This document shows positions 8,163 to 18,017 of a DNA stretch of 64,000 bases, one piece after another. The notes under the pieces are model-generated. The model was given only the letters and a program-made list of their open reading frames with translations. It searched no databases and had not been told where the DNA came from. This DNA is from CAYLLN01 sp036496265 (lineage in GTDB: Bacteria; Planctomycetota; Planctomycetia; Pirellulales; Pirellulaceae). The DNA is taken from positions 11,787 to 75,786 of the forward strand of contig DASXLL010000339.1 in the NCBI GenBank assembly GCA_036496265.1, read 5' to 3'. The position numbers were made by a program, and so were the translations under genes. Position 1 is the first letter of the stretch. Each line of letters begins with the position of its first letter.

Positions 8163-10454
8163 TTACTTCGAGACTGTCATGCCAAGGATCTCGACATTTT
8201 GATTTCCCGGCAGCGTGATGCTCCGGATCGATTTGGCGCTATTCAGCGCGAATGTATAGGAGGAAAGATTGAAAGGCCGATTATCGCGAAGGCCGGCGGA
8301 CGTGTTGCGATACGGCATCGTGAGCGCGATCGATTCGCCCTTATAGTGCTGTGGTGTGTACCAGTCGCTCAGGCTTTGCGTGAAGGTCTGTGAGGTGCCG
8401 TCGGTATAGTGGACGGTGAATACTTGATTGGCTTGGTTGCCTTTGACCGCCGTGGCCAAAATGCTTAGCGACTTGTAATTGCCCGCGGGCAAGTTGATCG
8501 TTTGACTTTGTGCGGCCACAACGTTGGACTTTCCGACAGGGCCAGTTGTGAACGTCACGCCGCCAGTGTTGACCGACGAACCGACCAAGGTCGCGGACAA
8601 AGCCGCGGCGCCATTATCAAGGCCCCTCGAGAACTTCGCGCCGTCGGCCACGATTCCAACGCGGTTGTAAGCCGAGGCCAAATTGACGGCTTGGGAGCTG
8701 CCGGTAACCGGGGGGGGCGGATTGTTTTTTGGCGGCGGCTTCGAGGGAGGAGGTTGTTGTTTCGGCGGCGGCGTCTGAACCGCCTTCGGCGATAGCTCCA
8801 GCACAGTCATCGAGTAAGCCGGGAAGCGATAGCTGAAATTGTTGCCGCTAAGCGACAAGTTGGTCGTGAAGTTGCTCAGCTGCGAACTGCCGTCGGTGCT
8901 GTTCTTTTGGGCGTTGTCTTCGGCCTGGCCATATTGCCAGACTTGGGCTTTCGCGGCTGGCGAAAAACCGCTGAGTTGGAAGGAGCCGGTGGTCGTGGAC
9001 GACGGGTTTTTGTTGATGACGAGCAGATCAAGATTGCCATTGGTCTGGCGGACGGCATAGGTGGTCAGGTTGGAGTCGTTGCTTGAGACCGAGACGACTT
9101 TGCCGCCGTCATGGACGATTTTGGAGAGCAGTTGCTCGGAGTAATACTGCGGGTAGGCGATGTTGGCGCCGGTAATCGGCGCAGGTCCAGGTCTCCCGAG
9201 CAGGCCCTGGTCGCCGCCAGTGCGCCAGCCATAGAGGCTGCTTGAATTATTGCCGGTGGGAAGATATTGATTGCGAAGATCCCAGAACATCGCGCCATTG
9301 TATGACGTTTGCAGCAGGCTGCCGAGCATGTCGGCGACGAACAGACCCTCGACGAGGCTGATGGACTGCTTGCCTGGAACGGACGGCACGGAATTGAATT
9401 CGGTGACGAGCAGTTCGACTTTGCTGCCGGCCGAGCCGAAGTATTGTTGCAGGAGCTGCTTTTCGGAATTCGAACGCGTCTTGAGATTGAACGGACTAGC
9501 TGGATCCGAAACCGAGTGCAAGAGCTGTGAATCGTTCTCGTGGCCGGCGCGGAACGGATAAATGTGATCGCTGAGAAAGCCGGGCGTGACTTGCTGGTCT
9601 TTGAGGGCTTGCAGGACAGCCGTGTTCCACTTTGCACCAGGATCGTCAATACAGACGCCGAGCGAGATCGTCGGATCGATTTTCTTGGCGAAATTGGCGA
9701 ACGATTTGACGAATGTGGCGTAGCTCTTGGGATCGTGGGCCTTGCTTTTATCCCCGCCTTGGCCGTGATGATCGGTCTCCCACGAGCCGTAGACTTCGTT
9801 GCCAACTTCGTAGTAGTGGAAGTCAAACGGCTCGGTGTGGCCGAGCCGCATGTAGTTCAGCCCGTCGTCCTGAGCTAACGGAGCCGCGGCGCGGAGGCCG
9901 GCCCAATAGCCGGCGGTTTTCCAGTCCACGGCGGTCCACGAGTTCGTGGTCGTATTCCAGATTTGGCCCGTGCCGATGGGTGTCGTGTTGTCGATCGAGC
10001 CGTTCAAGTAGGCCAGCTCGGCAGCTCCTTCTTGCGGGCTACCGGAGCCATAGTCGAGCGTGACGAGGCCTCGGCCGTGGAGGGCATCGACGAAGCTCGC
10101 GATGCGGGGCACCGTGTCGGCATTGGTGTAAGCCGGCGGGTCGTTGAAGTGGGTGTAGTCGGTCACCGACCCGTTGGAGATGCGGAACATCTGCAGGCCG
10201 GCGGCGGCGACGAGGTCTTGGGTTTGCTGATTGCTGGCGTCGGCCCAAATGCTGACGTTGACGCCGAGCAGGTTTTCGGTCGTCGTGCGAACGACCTGAT
10301 TGGCGTTCACGGAAACCGTGGCCATGAGTTGCCGCGGCTCAAGGGCCTCCAGCGATAACCGTCGCTTCTGGCGCTTCGCTCTCGGCGCGGCCGGCGCCGG
10401 CGCAGTCAGATCACGGAACTTTGAGAACAAAAAATCGAACATCGAGCTGCTCAT
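8163..10454 (-). CDS. Secreted clan GH-A-like glycoside hydrolase with LEPR motif
   Basis: About 763 residues from the chosen ATG; the frame extends 33 codons further. The basic N-terminus and LSLEALEPRQLMA (about 30-42) form the planctomycete export or sorting motif. A TIM-barrel region follows with YYEVGNEVYG (around residue 220, probable acid/base Glu) and LLVTEFN (around 350, probable nucleophile Glu), a pairing seen in clan GH-A enzymes such as GH51 and GH79. A beta-sandwich (about 470-590), a proline-rich linker and a C-terminal beta-rich domain complete it. Glycan degradation outside the cytoplasm is inferred; family and substrate are open. Confidence 0.72.
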   Translation of the reverse strand: MSSSMFDFLFSKFRDLTAPAPAAPRAKRQKRRLSLEALEPRQLMATVSVNANQVVRTTTENLLGVNVSIWADASNQQTQDLVAAAGLQMFRISNGSVTDYTHFNDPPAYTNADTVPRIASFVDALHGRGLVTLDYGSGSPQEGAAELAYLNGSIDNTTPIGTGQIWNTTTNSWTAVDWKTAGYWAGLRAAAPLAQDDGLNYMRLGHTEPFDFHYYEVGNEVYGSWETDHHGQGGDKSKAHDPKSYATFVKSFANFAKKIDPTISLGVCIDDPGAKWNTAVLQALKDQQVTPGFLSDHIYPFRAGHENDSQLLHSVSDPASPFNLKTRSNSEKQLLQQYFGSAGSKVELLVTEFNSVPSVPGKQSISLVEGLFVADMLGSLLQTSYNGAMFWDLRNQYLPTGNNSSSLYGWRTGGDQGLLGRPGPAPITGANIAYPQYYSEQLLSKIVHDGGKVVSVSSNDSNLTTYAVRQTNGNLDLLVINKNPSSTTTGSFQLSGFSPAAKAQVWQYGQAEDNAQKNSTDGSSQLSNFTTNLSLSGNNFSYRFPAYSMTVLELSPKAVQTPPPKQQPPPSKPPPKNNPPPPVTGSSQAVNLASAYNRVGIVADGAKFSRGLDNGAAALSATLVGSSVNTGGVTFTTGPVGKSNVVAAQSQTINLPAGNYKSLSILATAVKGNQANQVFTVHYTDGTSQTFTQSLSDWYTPQHYKGESIALTMPYRNTSAGLRDNRPFNLSSYTFALNSAKSIRSITLPGNQNVEILGMTVSK

Positions 10455-10583
10455 CCAGGGTGTGACCCCAGTATTGGCAGCCGGTCGCGTGCTCGCAAAT
10501 GTTTTTCGGTCTGGCGCGCCTGGTTGGGTTTTGACGGAAATGCGGCTGATCAATCTGCCGCATTTATGATGGCAAAAACTTTT

Positions 10584-11030
10584 CTATGCCTTGCCGTCAG
10601 GTTCGTCCGATACCTCGACGCTTTTCATCACATCGCCCTGCTTGATCGCATTGACGACGTCCTGGCCTTCGGTGACCTGGCCGAACACGGAATGCTTGCC
10701 GTCGAGCCAGGGAGTGGCGACGTGAGTGATGAAAAACTGCGAGCCGTTCGAATTCGGCCCGGAATTGGCCATCGAGAGGATGCCTGGGCCGCTGTGCTTG
10801 AGCGAGGGGTGGAACTCGTCGGCAAATTTATATCCAGGGCCGCCCGTGCCGGTTCCCTGCGGGCAGCCGGTTTGAACCATGAAGTTCTCGATAACGCGGT
10901 GGAACTTCAGGCCGTTGTAAAAACCCTGCTTCGCGAGCTTCTCGAAATTCGCGACGGTTTTGGGAGCTTTATCATCTTGCAATTTCACTTTGATTTTGCC
11001 GCGATTGGTATCGATGGTGGCGGTTTTCAT
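10584..11030 (-). CDS. Cyclophilin-type peptidyl-prolyl isomerase
   Basis: 148 residues from the ATG at 11030, which directly precedes the conserved core (MKTATIDTNRGKIKVKL). FHRVIENFMVQTGCPQGTG, a substituted GPGYKFADEFHP loop, FFITHVATPWLDGKHSVFGQV and a compact length place it with bacterial cytoplasmic PpiB-like enzymes; no signal peptide is seen. Catalytic Arg (FHRV) and the Phe of FMVQTG are retained. It catalyses cis-trans isomerisation of peptidyl-proline bonds. Confidence 0.93.
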   Translation of the reverse strand: MKTATIDTNRGKIKVKLQDDKAPKTVANFEKLAKQGFYNGLKFHRVIENFMVQTGCPQGTGTGGPGYKFADEFHPSLKHSGPGILSMANSGPNSNGSQFFITHVATPWLDGKHSVFGQVTEGQDVVNAIKQGDVMKSVEVSDEPDGKA

Positions 11031-11150
11031 TGGGGTGGTCCTGGAGTTCGAGTTGAGTGATCGCGGGTTCATTTTAGGGCGCAATGGGCTGTCGCCCCAG
11101 GCGGCAGTAGCGCTGGTTCGTGCATCGCCGCCACTTTGTCTTCGGGAAAA

Positions 11151-12239
11151 TCAGCGCTGCACACGGCCGGAGGCGTTGCCGGAGAGGAGGGCGGTGATTT
11201 CGTCCTTCGTGACGTAGTTGAAGTCGCCTTGGATGGAGTGTTTGAGACAACTGGCGGCGACGGCGAAGGATATGGCTTTAGCGGGAGCGGCGAAGTCGGT
11301 GGAGTTGAGGGCGTAGAGTAGGCCGGCGGCGAAGGAGTCGCCAGCACCGACGCGATCGACGATGTTATGGATTTCGTAGGGCTGATAATTCTCGTTTTCG
11401 GCGAGTGGCGCGAAATGTGATGTTTTGTCCGCGGCGACGTAAAGCAAGCCGCCCCAGTTGTTGTGGTTGGCGGAGAGACTCTCGCGGAGCGTGATGGCGA
11501 CGTGTTTGACGTTGGAGAATTGGCTGACGATTTGCTCGGCGACACTCGTATAAGCGGAGGCGTTGATTTTGCCGGCGGTGACATCGGAATGGGCGGCGTG
11601 AATGCCGAGGACGTCGGCGGCGTCTTCTTCGTTGGCGATGACCAGATCGACGAAGGGCAACAGTTCAGTCATTTTTTCGCGGGCCAGCGCGGCGGGCTTT
11701 TTCGCTTTTTCCCAGTTCCAGAGCTTTTTGCGGAAGTTCAGGTCGCAGGAGACGGTGACGCCGGCTTGTTTGGCTTGCTTGGCGAGCGCGAGGTTCGATC
11801 GGCAAGCAGCAGCGCTGATGGCGGGAGTGATGCCGGTGACATGGAGCCAATGCACGTCCTTGAGGGCCGCGGTGAAATCGAATTCGGCGGGTTCGGCGAG
11901 GCTGATGGCGCTGTGGGCGCGGTCATAAACGACGGTGGAACCGCGTTGGTTGGCGCCGCCTTCGACGAAATAGAGGCCGAGGCGGCCTTCTTTCCGCCAG
12001 AGCGTGTGGCTGGTATCGACGCCGAGGCCGCGGAGCGTTGCGATGAGCGCTTCGGCGATCGGTGTCTTTGGCAGCGCAGTCAAATACCGCGCCTCTTGCC
12101 CCAGTAGCGACAACGAGGCACAGACATTCGCTTCGCCGCCGCCCCACGTGACTTGAACCGCGCCGGGCAGAGCCTGCTGCCAGCGGAGGGAGCCAGGCGG
12201 AGCGATGCGGGCCATGATTTCGCCGAAGCCGAGGAACAT
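11151..12239 (-). CDS. PfkB-family sugar kinase, 2-keto-3-deoxygluconate kinase-like
   Basis: 362 residues, ribokinase fold. N-terminal GGGEANVCASLSLLGQEARYL and C-terminal DRVGAGDSFAAGLLYAL (catalytic Asp and anion hole) are the two PfkB signatures. The opening FLGFGEIMARIAPPG and substrate region WLHVTGITPAIS resemble 2-dehydro-3-deoxygluconokinases, which phosphorylate KDG in pectin, alginate or Entner-Doudoroff catabolism. No other KDG pathway genes are next to it, so the exact sugar is inferred. Confidence 0.82.
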   Translation of the reverse strand: MFLGFGEIMARIAPPGSLRWQQALPGAVQVTWGGGEANVCASLSLLGQEARYLTALPKTPIAEALIATLRGLGVDTSHTLWRKEGRLGLYFVEGGANQRGSTVVYDRAHSAISLAEPAEFDFTAALKDVHWLHVTGITPAISAAACRSNLALAKQAKQAGVTVSCDLNFRKKLWNWEKAKKPAALAREKMTELLPFVDLVIANEEDAADVLGIHAAHSDVTAGKINASAYTSVAEQIVSQFSNVKHVAITLRESLSANHNNWGGLLYVAADKTSHFAPLAENENYQPYEIHNIVDRVGAGDSFAAGLLYALNSTDFAAPAKAISFAVAASCLKHSIQGDFNYVTKDEITALLSGNASGRVQR

Positions 12240-12426
12240 AGGTGGAAGATTAAGTAGGTGAGTGGTGAATAGGTGAGTGGGTAGCGACGCGGCAGGGCGA
12301 GAGAAGGATTAAGAGTAGGAGTAAGATTATGAATGGGATTAGGAGTAAGAGAAAGAGTAAGAGAAGGATGGATCGCTGAGGATTTTGTGGTGACAGCGCG
12401 ATGGGGCGTTGGTATTCTGGCGGCCT
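12240..12426. repeat. Low-complexity, roughly 7-bp periodic intergenic repeats
   Basis: Between the divergent kinase and DUF485 genes lies a GGTGAGTG-type string (12256-12284) followed by a purine-rich string of GAGTAAGA and GATTAGGA words (about 12298-12368). TAAGATTATGAAT at 12322-12334 recurs inverted at 18864-18876, within a similar string. No gene is supported. Confidence 0.6.
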
Positions 12427-12720
12427 ATGAATGCCAGCAAATCTGCTTCGCCGTCGCCGGACGAGCATCCTGAAATCAGTGCGGCTAACGCACGGGCGGG
12501 GCTCGTCCTGTTCTTCGTCTATCTCGCTTTCTACGGCGGCTTCATGGGCCTGGCAGCCTTTGCTCCGCAGGCGATGGGGCAGCCCGTGCTGGGAGGGGTG
12601 AATTTGGCCATTACTTACGGCCTGGCTTTGATTTTCGGCGCGCTGGTCGTCGCCGCGCTCTATATGGTCGCGTGTGCCCGCAACGCCCGGGTTTATGGCG
12701 AGCGGGAGAATGGCCAATGA
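12427..12720 (+). CDS. DUF485 membrane protein
   Basis: 97 residues with two membrane helices (about 27-47 and 57-80) and the DUF485 pattern (NARAGLVLFFVYLAFYGGFM, LAITYGLALIFGALVVAALYM). The family (for example YjcH) is encoded directly in front of ActP-like acetate/solute symporters, as here, and is thought to be an accessory subunit. The ATG at 12427 is chosen; an upstream in-frame codon at 12409 is possible. The stop overlaps the symporter start by ATGA. Confidence 0.9.
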   Translation: MNASKSASPSPDEHPEISAANARAGLVLFFVYLAFYGGFMGLAAFAPQAMGQPVLGGVNLAITYGLALIFGALVVAALYMVACARNARVYGERENGQ

Positions 12721-14375
12721 ACCCACAAGCGTCTTGGATCGCCATTGGCGTCTTTGCCTTTTTCGTCGCCCTCGTCCTGGGCACCAGTTTTTATTTGGGC
12801 AGGAAGGCTAAATCGGCCAGTGGCTACTACGCGGCGCATGGGCAGATCCCGTGGTTCGTCAATGGCGTGGCGTTCGCCGGCGATTATTTGTCCGCTGCGT
12901 CGTTTCTCGGCATCTGCGGGATGATTGCGTTTTATGGGTACGACGGGTTTTTGTATTCGATCGGGTTTCTGGCGGGCTGGATCGTTGCGCTGCTGGTCAT
13001 TGCGGAGCCGCTGAAGCGCCTGGGTAAGTTCACGTTCGCCGATGCGCTGGATAGTCAGTTCAACAGCCGAGGGATCAAGCTGGCCGCGGCGGTGAGCACG
13101 CTGGTGGTGAGCATTTTCTATTTGATTCCGCAAATGGTCGGCGCGGGCTCGCTCGTGAAGCCGCTCCTGGGCCTTTCGCATTCGACGGGTGTCGTTACCG
13201 TCGGCGTTGTTGTGATTTTGATCGTCGTTACGGCTGGGATGGTTTCGACGACGTGGGTGCAATTTATTAAGGGCGGCATGCTGGTGATTTTCTGTGCCGC
13301 GTTGACGGTAATGATTCTCAATCGTGGTTTGTCGGTTCCGGTGGCTTCTGAATCACCGCGGTTTGGCGTCATCGAAAGCCTGCCGGATGGAAAAACGTCT
13401 ACCGGACCGCTGGGTCCGATTTTGTATTTGAAAACATTGCAAGAGAGCACGATCGTCATGTGGACGACCGAAAAGGTCACGCAGAGCGACGGGACCACGC
13501 GGACGAATTACATTCCCAAATCGGTCCGCGGCAGCGAGTTGCTCGTTCCCGGCGGCAGCCCGACGTTTAAAGGCGTCCGCTCCGCCAAGTTGGGCGACAA
13601 ACTGGACTTCCTCTCGCTCATGATCGCACTTTTCTGCGGCACTGCGTCGCTGCCGCATATTTTGATTCGTTATTACACAGTCAAGGACCAGGCTTCGGCG
13701 CGGAAAAGCACCGTAGTCGGCATTGCGAGCATCGGGTTCTTCTACATCCTCACGCTGTTCCTCGGACTGGGCGCGATGACCAGCGGCACACTCAATGTGA
13801 CCGATTCCAATATGGCCGCGCCACTGTTGGCCCGTTCGTTCGGCGAGTTGCCGTTCGCGGTGATCTCGGCGATTGCCTTTACAACGGTTCTCGGCACGGT
13901 CAGCGGCCTGATCATGGCCGCCAGCGGCGCGGTGGCTCACGATTTGATGGCGAATTTCTTGCGGATCGAGATGAACGATCACAGTAAAGTCCGCGCAGGC
14001 AAAATCACGGCGGTGGTTGTGGGGCTAATCGCCATTTGGCTCGGAATCGTGTTTCAAAAGCTCAACGTTGGCTTTCTTGTCGGCTGGGCTTTCAACGTTG
14101 CCGCCTCCGCCAATTTGCCGTCGCTCGTGATGCTCCTTTTCTGGCGCGGCACGACGAAGCAAGGCATTACTGCTGCCATTTTCGTTGGCATGCTGGCTTC
14201 CCTCGGCTGGATTCTCCTTTCGCAACAATGCTACCGCGATGTGTATGGGCTGCCGCCGGAGCAGGCGATTGTTCCGTTCAGTCAGCCGGGGATTGTGACG
14301 ATTCCGCTGGGGTTTGTGGTGCTGATTGGGGTGTCACTGCTTACCAGGCGGGAAACTAGCGGTTCCGCGGCGTAG
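12717..14375 (+). CDS. Sodium/solute symporter, ActP-like
   Basis: About 552 residues with 12-13 predicted membrane helices. GYYAAHGQIPWFVNGVAFAGD, DYLSAASFLGICGMIAFYGYDG and the late segment TVLGTVSGLIMAASGAVAHDL are typical of the cation-acetate branch of the SSS family. It probably imports acetate or another short monocarboxylate with a cation. The loop at about 215-280 is longer than usual and hydrophilic. It is coupled to the DUF485 gene by ATGA, the canonical yjcH-actP arrangement. Confidence 0.9.
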   Translation: MNPQASWIAIGVFAFFVALVLGTSFYLGRKAKSASGYYAAHGQIPWFVNGVAFAGDYLSAASFLGICGMIAFYGYDGFLYSIGFLAGWIVALLVIAEPLKRLGKFTFADALDSQFNSRGIKLAAAVSTLVVSIFYLIPQMVGAGSLVKPLLGLSHSTGVVTVGVVVILIVVTAGMVSTTWVQFIKGGMLVIFCAALTVMILNRGLSVPVASESPRFGVIESLPDGKTSTGPLGPILYLKTLQESTIVMWTTEKVTQSDGTTRTNYIPKSVRGSELLVPGGSPTFKGVRSAKLGDKLDFLSLMIALFCGTASLPHILIRYYTVKDQASARKSTVVGIASIGFFYILTLFLGLGAMTSGTLNVTDSNMAAPLLARSFGELPFAVISAIAFTTVLGTVSGLIMAASGAVAHDLMANFLRIEMNDHSKVRAGKITAVVVGLIAIWLGIVFQKLNVGFLVGWAFNVAASANLPSLVMLLFWRGTTKQGITAAIFVGMLASLGWILLSQQCYRDVYGLPPEQAIVPFSQPGIVTIPLGFVVLIGVSLLTRRETSGSAA

Positions 14376-14397
14376 AATGGAGCCAGGAGATGTGTTC

Positions 14398-14988
14398 ATG
14401 GACTACCTGGTCGCTGATGAAGCCCTGCTCCAGAGGATGGTGCGAGCCGTGGAGAAAGTTCGTGATCGTCTGCGCCGCGCGGCGTCGGCGCTGGAAACAG
14501 GCGGCGTTCCCTATATCGTGGCTGGAGGAAACGCGGTAGCGGCTTGGGTCGCAACCATTGATGAAGCAGCCATTCGCAACACGCAAGACGTCGATATCAT
14601 TATTCGCCGCGAGGATCTAGCCTCTGCCGTCAAAGCGATGGAAGCTGCGGGATTCGTCTACCGGCATGCAGCGGGCATCGATATGTTTCTCGACGGCCCA
14701 ACCGCGAAGTTTCGCGACGCGGTTCACCTTCTGTTCGCGCATGAAAAAGTAAAGAAGGAATATGTCGAACCCGTTCCGGACGTGGATAAATCGTTCGTGG
14801 ACAAAAGCGTGCGGTTTCTGCCGCTCGATTCGCTAGTCACAATGAAACTAACGTCATTTCGCGACAAAGATCGGACCCATCTTCGCGATTTGATCGATAT
14901 TGGGCTTCTCGACGCCTCATGGCTAGACAAACTACAGCCTTTATTGGCCGAGCGGTTGAAGCAGTTACTTGATACGCCCGAAGGCTGA
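14398..14988 (+). CDS. Nucleotidyltransferase-fold protein (AbiEii/DUF6036-like)
   Basis: 196 residues. The start at 14398 follows AGGAG with an 8-base gap. The region IVAGGNAVAAWV followed by RNTQDVDIII is the minimal nucleotidyltransferase core: a GG motif and paired Asp residues of the DVD type. The C-terminal half with LTSFRDKDRTHLRDLIDI resembles AbiEii and related families. Such proteins can be toxins of toxin-antitoxin pairs, but no small partner gene is adjacent; it converges on the aminotransferase with only 3 bp between stops. Biochemical role not known. Confidence 0.75.
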   Translation: MDYLVADEALLQRMVRAVEKVRDRLRRAASALETGGVPYIVAGGNAVAAWVATIDEAAIRNTQDVDIIIRREDLASAVKAMEAAGFVYRHAAGIDMFLDGPTAKFRDAVHLLFAHEKVKKEYVEPVPDVDKSFVDKSVRFLPLDSLVTMKLTSFRDKDRTHLRDLIDIGLLDASWLDKLQPLLAERLKQLLDTPEG

Positions 14989-14991
14989 CAA

Positions 14992-15930
14992 TCACCGGCT
15001 CGCGAATCGTGTGGCCTGAGCCTCAATGTCGAGCCCCACCAATTCACTCCAAGCCGCCCGCAACCGCTGGCACACCGGTCCTGGCTTGCCATCGCCAATC
15101 GGCCGACCATTGAGCCGCGTGACCGACCAAACACAGGGCGATGTGCTGCAAAGAAGCACTTCGTCGGCCGCTGCAAATTCGGCAAGAGTTAAGGGACGGT
15201 GGAGAAATGGGATTTGTAGCTGCGTGGCCAATTCTTCGAGCACTGCGACGCTGACCCCGGGTAGAACCGCTTCGCGCGGCGGTGAAATGAGGCCTTCACT
15301 GGGGTTATAAATGACAACATTAGCCGTCGAGGCTTCGGTCACGAAGCCATCTTTGTCTAGCAACAGCGCCCGGGCACCCGGCACAGTCTCGCGGGCCTGT
15401 TTGTCGGCCAGATAATAGTGCATCCGGCTGCGGCACTTCAGCGCTCGTGGCCAACATTCGTCCGGCACTTGGACGATATCCGTAACAACCAGCGAATCGC
15501 CGGTTCGATATTTGTCCGCCCACTGACCGAACGACAACGGCTGCGTATGGACGCACACGGTTGGTCCGGACTGTTTCGCCACCGCGGAATAGGCGGCTGA
15601 CATGCCAGGTGTGACAAAAATCGTGGCCCCCAGATCATCGTCCGCATCAATCAGCCGCCGATTTCGCTCCACCAACTCCGTCGCAATTCGCCCCAGTTCG
15701 TGTAGCGATTGACTGGGTCGCAGCCCGACGATTTCCAACGAGTGCGCCAACCGTTCCAGATGCATTTCCAGCCGAAACAGCTTGCCGCGAAATGTTCGCA
15801 ACTGCTCCGCGACGGTCACGCCTTGGACGAAACCGGCATCGAAGATTCCCACACTGGCCCGCGACAACGGCAGATACTCGCCATTTAAAAAAGCGGTCGG
15901 CTCAGCAGCAGTGTTCGTTGATCCCGGCAT
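14992..15930 (-). CDS. Class IV aminotransferase (BCAT or aminodeoxychorismate lyase-like)
   Basis: 312 residues, PLP-dependent fold type IV. FLNGEYLPLSRASVGIFDAGFVQG opens the family core; the PLP lysine is probably in RALKCRSRMHYYLADKQA, and EASTANVVIYN plus LPGVSVAVLEEL form the cofactor pocket. The family contains branched-chain aminotransferases, D-amino acid transaminases and 4-amino-4-deoxychorismate lyase; the sequence does not decide between them. Cytoplasmic. Confidence 0.85.
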   Translation of the reverse strand: MPGSTNTAAEPTAFLNGEYLPLSRASVGIFDAGFVQGVTVAEQLRTFRGKLFRLEMHLERLAHSLEIVGLRPSQSLHELGRIATELVERNRRLIDADDDLGATIFVTPGMSAAYSAVAKQSGPTVCVHTQPLSFGQWADKYRTGDSLVVTDIVQVPDECWPRALKCRSRMHYYLADKQARETVPGARALLLDKDGFVTEASTANVVIYNPSEGLISPPREAVLPGVSVAVLEELATQLQIPFLHRPLTLAEFAAADEVLLCSTSPCVWSVTRLNGRPIGDGKPGPVCQRLRAAWSELVGLDIEAQATRFASR

Positions 15931-16005
15931 TGAAAGAATTCAGGCGGCACGATTTCGGTTCTGCACGTACTTTACATCCACTCCATCATTCCAGCGAGGC
16001 GGCGC

Positions 16006-17736
16006 TTAGCTGCGCGGCGGATTCAGCTCCCACGTGCCATCTCCCGTCAATTCCAGCCGCTGGGGATGATACCTGGCCAGCGACTCATGATGGCTGACGC
16101 TGATCAAGGTCGTATTTGTCTCGCAGAGCAGGCGATAAAGATGTTCCTCATTCTGCGGGTCGAGGGCACTGGTCGCCTCGTCAAGAATTGCATAGGCCGG
16201 GTGGCCCAGCAGCACCCGCGCGACCGCCAGCCGCTGCTGCTCGCCGACGGAAAGCACCTTTTCCCAATCGGCCTCGGCATCGAGGCCGCCGAACTGATCA
16301 GCGAGCTGCGGAAGGTTGACGCGCTTGAGAGTGTCCAGCAACTCTTGGTCGGAGTGACGGATGTGCATATAGGGATAGAGCAGCTGGCTGCGGAGTGAAC
16401 CGAGAATCATGTAGGGTGTTTGCGGCAAAAACAGCAATCGATCAAGTCGCGGGCGGATGATCTTACCGCTACCTGTCGTCCACAAACCCGCGATCGTTCT
16501 GAGCAGCGAGCTTTTGCCGCTGCCGCTCGGTCCCATGATGATCAGGCTCTGGCCCGGCGGAATGTCGAGCGACAAATCACGCGCGACCCAGCGATTCATG
16601 TCGGGAGTGTGCAGCGACACATGTTGCAGCGAAATTTGCCGACCGGAAACAATCGTGATCTTTTCCACAGGGTGTTTGCCGTTCCGACCGCCGTACAAAA
16701 ACTTCACGAAGGTGTTAAGACGCTCGACTCCCGCCGCGAACCGGCTGACCTCGTCGAATTTATCGACGATAATGGCCAGCGCGTTCAGGATCGCGGTGAA
16801 CGCGCCCGCGGCTTGAATTGCCCGACCGACCTCCAACTCGCCGGAGATAACCCGCGAGGCGATGATCGTGCTCGGGATGACAATCGTCAAAAAACTGTAG
16901 GCGTACTGAAAGACGTTCAAGCCCAACTGCCAATTGATGAGCTTGATGTAGTTGTTAAACACCGCGTCGAACCGCTGGCTCACCTGGGCCCGCTCTTTAT
17001 TCTCGCCGCGATAGAGGGCGATCGGCTCCGCGTTTTCGCGAATGCGCACCAGGCCGAAGCGGAAATCGGCCTCCCGCTTGAGCTGCAGAAAATTCAGCCC
17101 CATGAGCACGCGCCCAAAGAGCAGCGTCGTTACCAGCGTTCCGACGACCGCATAAATGATGAGAAAAAAGACCAGCGCTCTGGAGATGTTCCAGAGCACG
17201 CCACAGAACGCGATGAGTTGGATCACGGAGCCAACGAAGATGAGCAGAAAGTAGAGCGACTTCTGCGTGAACGTGTTGACGTCTTCGGCGATGCGCTGGT
17301 CGGGATTGTCGATTTTTTCATGCGAAGAGAGCTCGTAATAGGCTCGGTCCTTGAAGTAGCCCTTCAAGAGTCGCGTCGTTAGCCATCGCCGCCAAAAGAT
17401 TCCCAGCCGATCGCGAACGTAATAATAGAGCGCATAGATCGGCACGCTCGCCACGAGCAGGATCAGGCATTGATAAATCGACCGCCAAAAGCGCGGGGCG
17501 TCCTTGGCAGCGAGCGCGGAGGTGAATTCACCGGACTGCTGGTTGAAGAGAACGTTCGACGCGCTTTCGCCCAGCAAAAGCAGAATTAAAACGACCAAAA
17601 GGCCGCGCGCCGTCCACCGCTCTTCCGAAAACCAATAAGGAAACGCGATGGCGCCAAACCGGCTCCATAATCGCGAGCGCCAGCGGACCATACATTGCCT
17701 TGTTGCCAGCCGTGACCGCGTTTTGCCTCCCCACAC
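16006..17736 (-). CDS. SbmA/BacA or ABCD-like ABC transporter, fused permease-ATPase
   Basis: 576 residues. The N-terminal membrane domain has five or six helices; EKIDNPDQRIAEDVNTFTQKS is the hallmark loop of the ABCD/SbmA group. The ATPase has Walker A GPSGSGKSS, signature LSVGEQQRLAVAR and Walker B YAILDEATSALD with a late switch His (SVSHHESL). Relatives move peptides, cobalamin or acyl-CoA. An alternative ATG lies at 17691. The signature reads LSVGEQ, which is normal for this subfamily. Confidence 0.88.
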   Translation of the reverse strand: MWGGKTRSRLATRQCMVRWRSRLWSRFGAIAFPYWFSEERWTARGLLVVLILLLLGESASNVLFNQQSGEFTSALAAKDAPRFWRSIYQCLILLVASVPIYALYYYVRDRLGIFWRRWLTTRLLKGYFKDRAYYELSSHEKIDNPDQRIAEDVNTFTQKSLYFLLIFVGSVIQLIAFCGVLWNISRALVFFLIIYAVVGTLVTTLLFGRVLMGLNFLQLKREADFRFGLVRIRENAEPIALYRGENKERAQVSQRFDAVFNNYIKLINWQLGLNVFQYAYSFLTIVIPSTIIASRVISGELEVGRAIQAAGAFTAILNALAIIVDKFDEVSRFAAGVERLNTFVKFLYGGRNGKHPVEKITIVSGRQISLQHVSLHTPDMNRWVARDLSLDIPPGQSLIIMGPSGSGKSSLLRTIAGLWTTGSGKIIRPRLDRLLFLPQTPYMILGSLRSQLLYPYMHIRHSDQELLDTLKRVNLPQLADQFGGLDAEADWEKVLSVGEQQRLAVARVLLGHPAYAILDEATSALDPQNEEHLYRLLCETNTTLISVSHHESLARYHPQRLELTGDGTWELNPPRS

Positions 17737-18017
17737 GCGCCATCACGGCATCGCCTGTTGCTTATGACGAATGCCGAAAATCGACGGCATGCTGGAGATG
17801 CGAATGTCGTGCCGCTGCGCCGCGGGCTCGCCGGAACGCACTTTTCCCGGATTGGAGAACAGCCGGAGTTCGTCCCTTCTGGCCGTTTTTCGTGCGAGTG
17901 TGTCAGAATAAGGCCGTGGGTCATATGCCGTTGAAAAAGCTTTGGGGCGGCCGCTGGTAAGGCAATTCGATCGAATCGGACGCTTTCTTGCTGGTGAAAA
18001 GACAGGCGAAATTGGCC
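17737..18017. other. Divergent intergenic region
   Basis: Separates the ABC exporter (minus) from the VOC gene (plus) and should hold both promoters. No clear -35/-10 pair, repeat or gene is seen. Confidence 0.4.

Noticed and set aside
7052..8218. 388-codon plus-strand ORF
   Set aside because: Antisense shadow of the carbamoyltransferase; no recognisable domain.
12250..12726. 158-codon minus-strand ORF
   Set aside because: Antisense to the DUF485 gene; the poly-Leu tail derives from the low-complexity string at 12300-12368.
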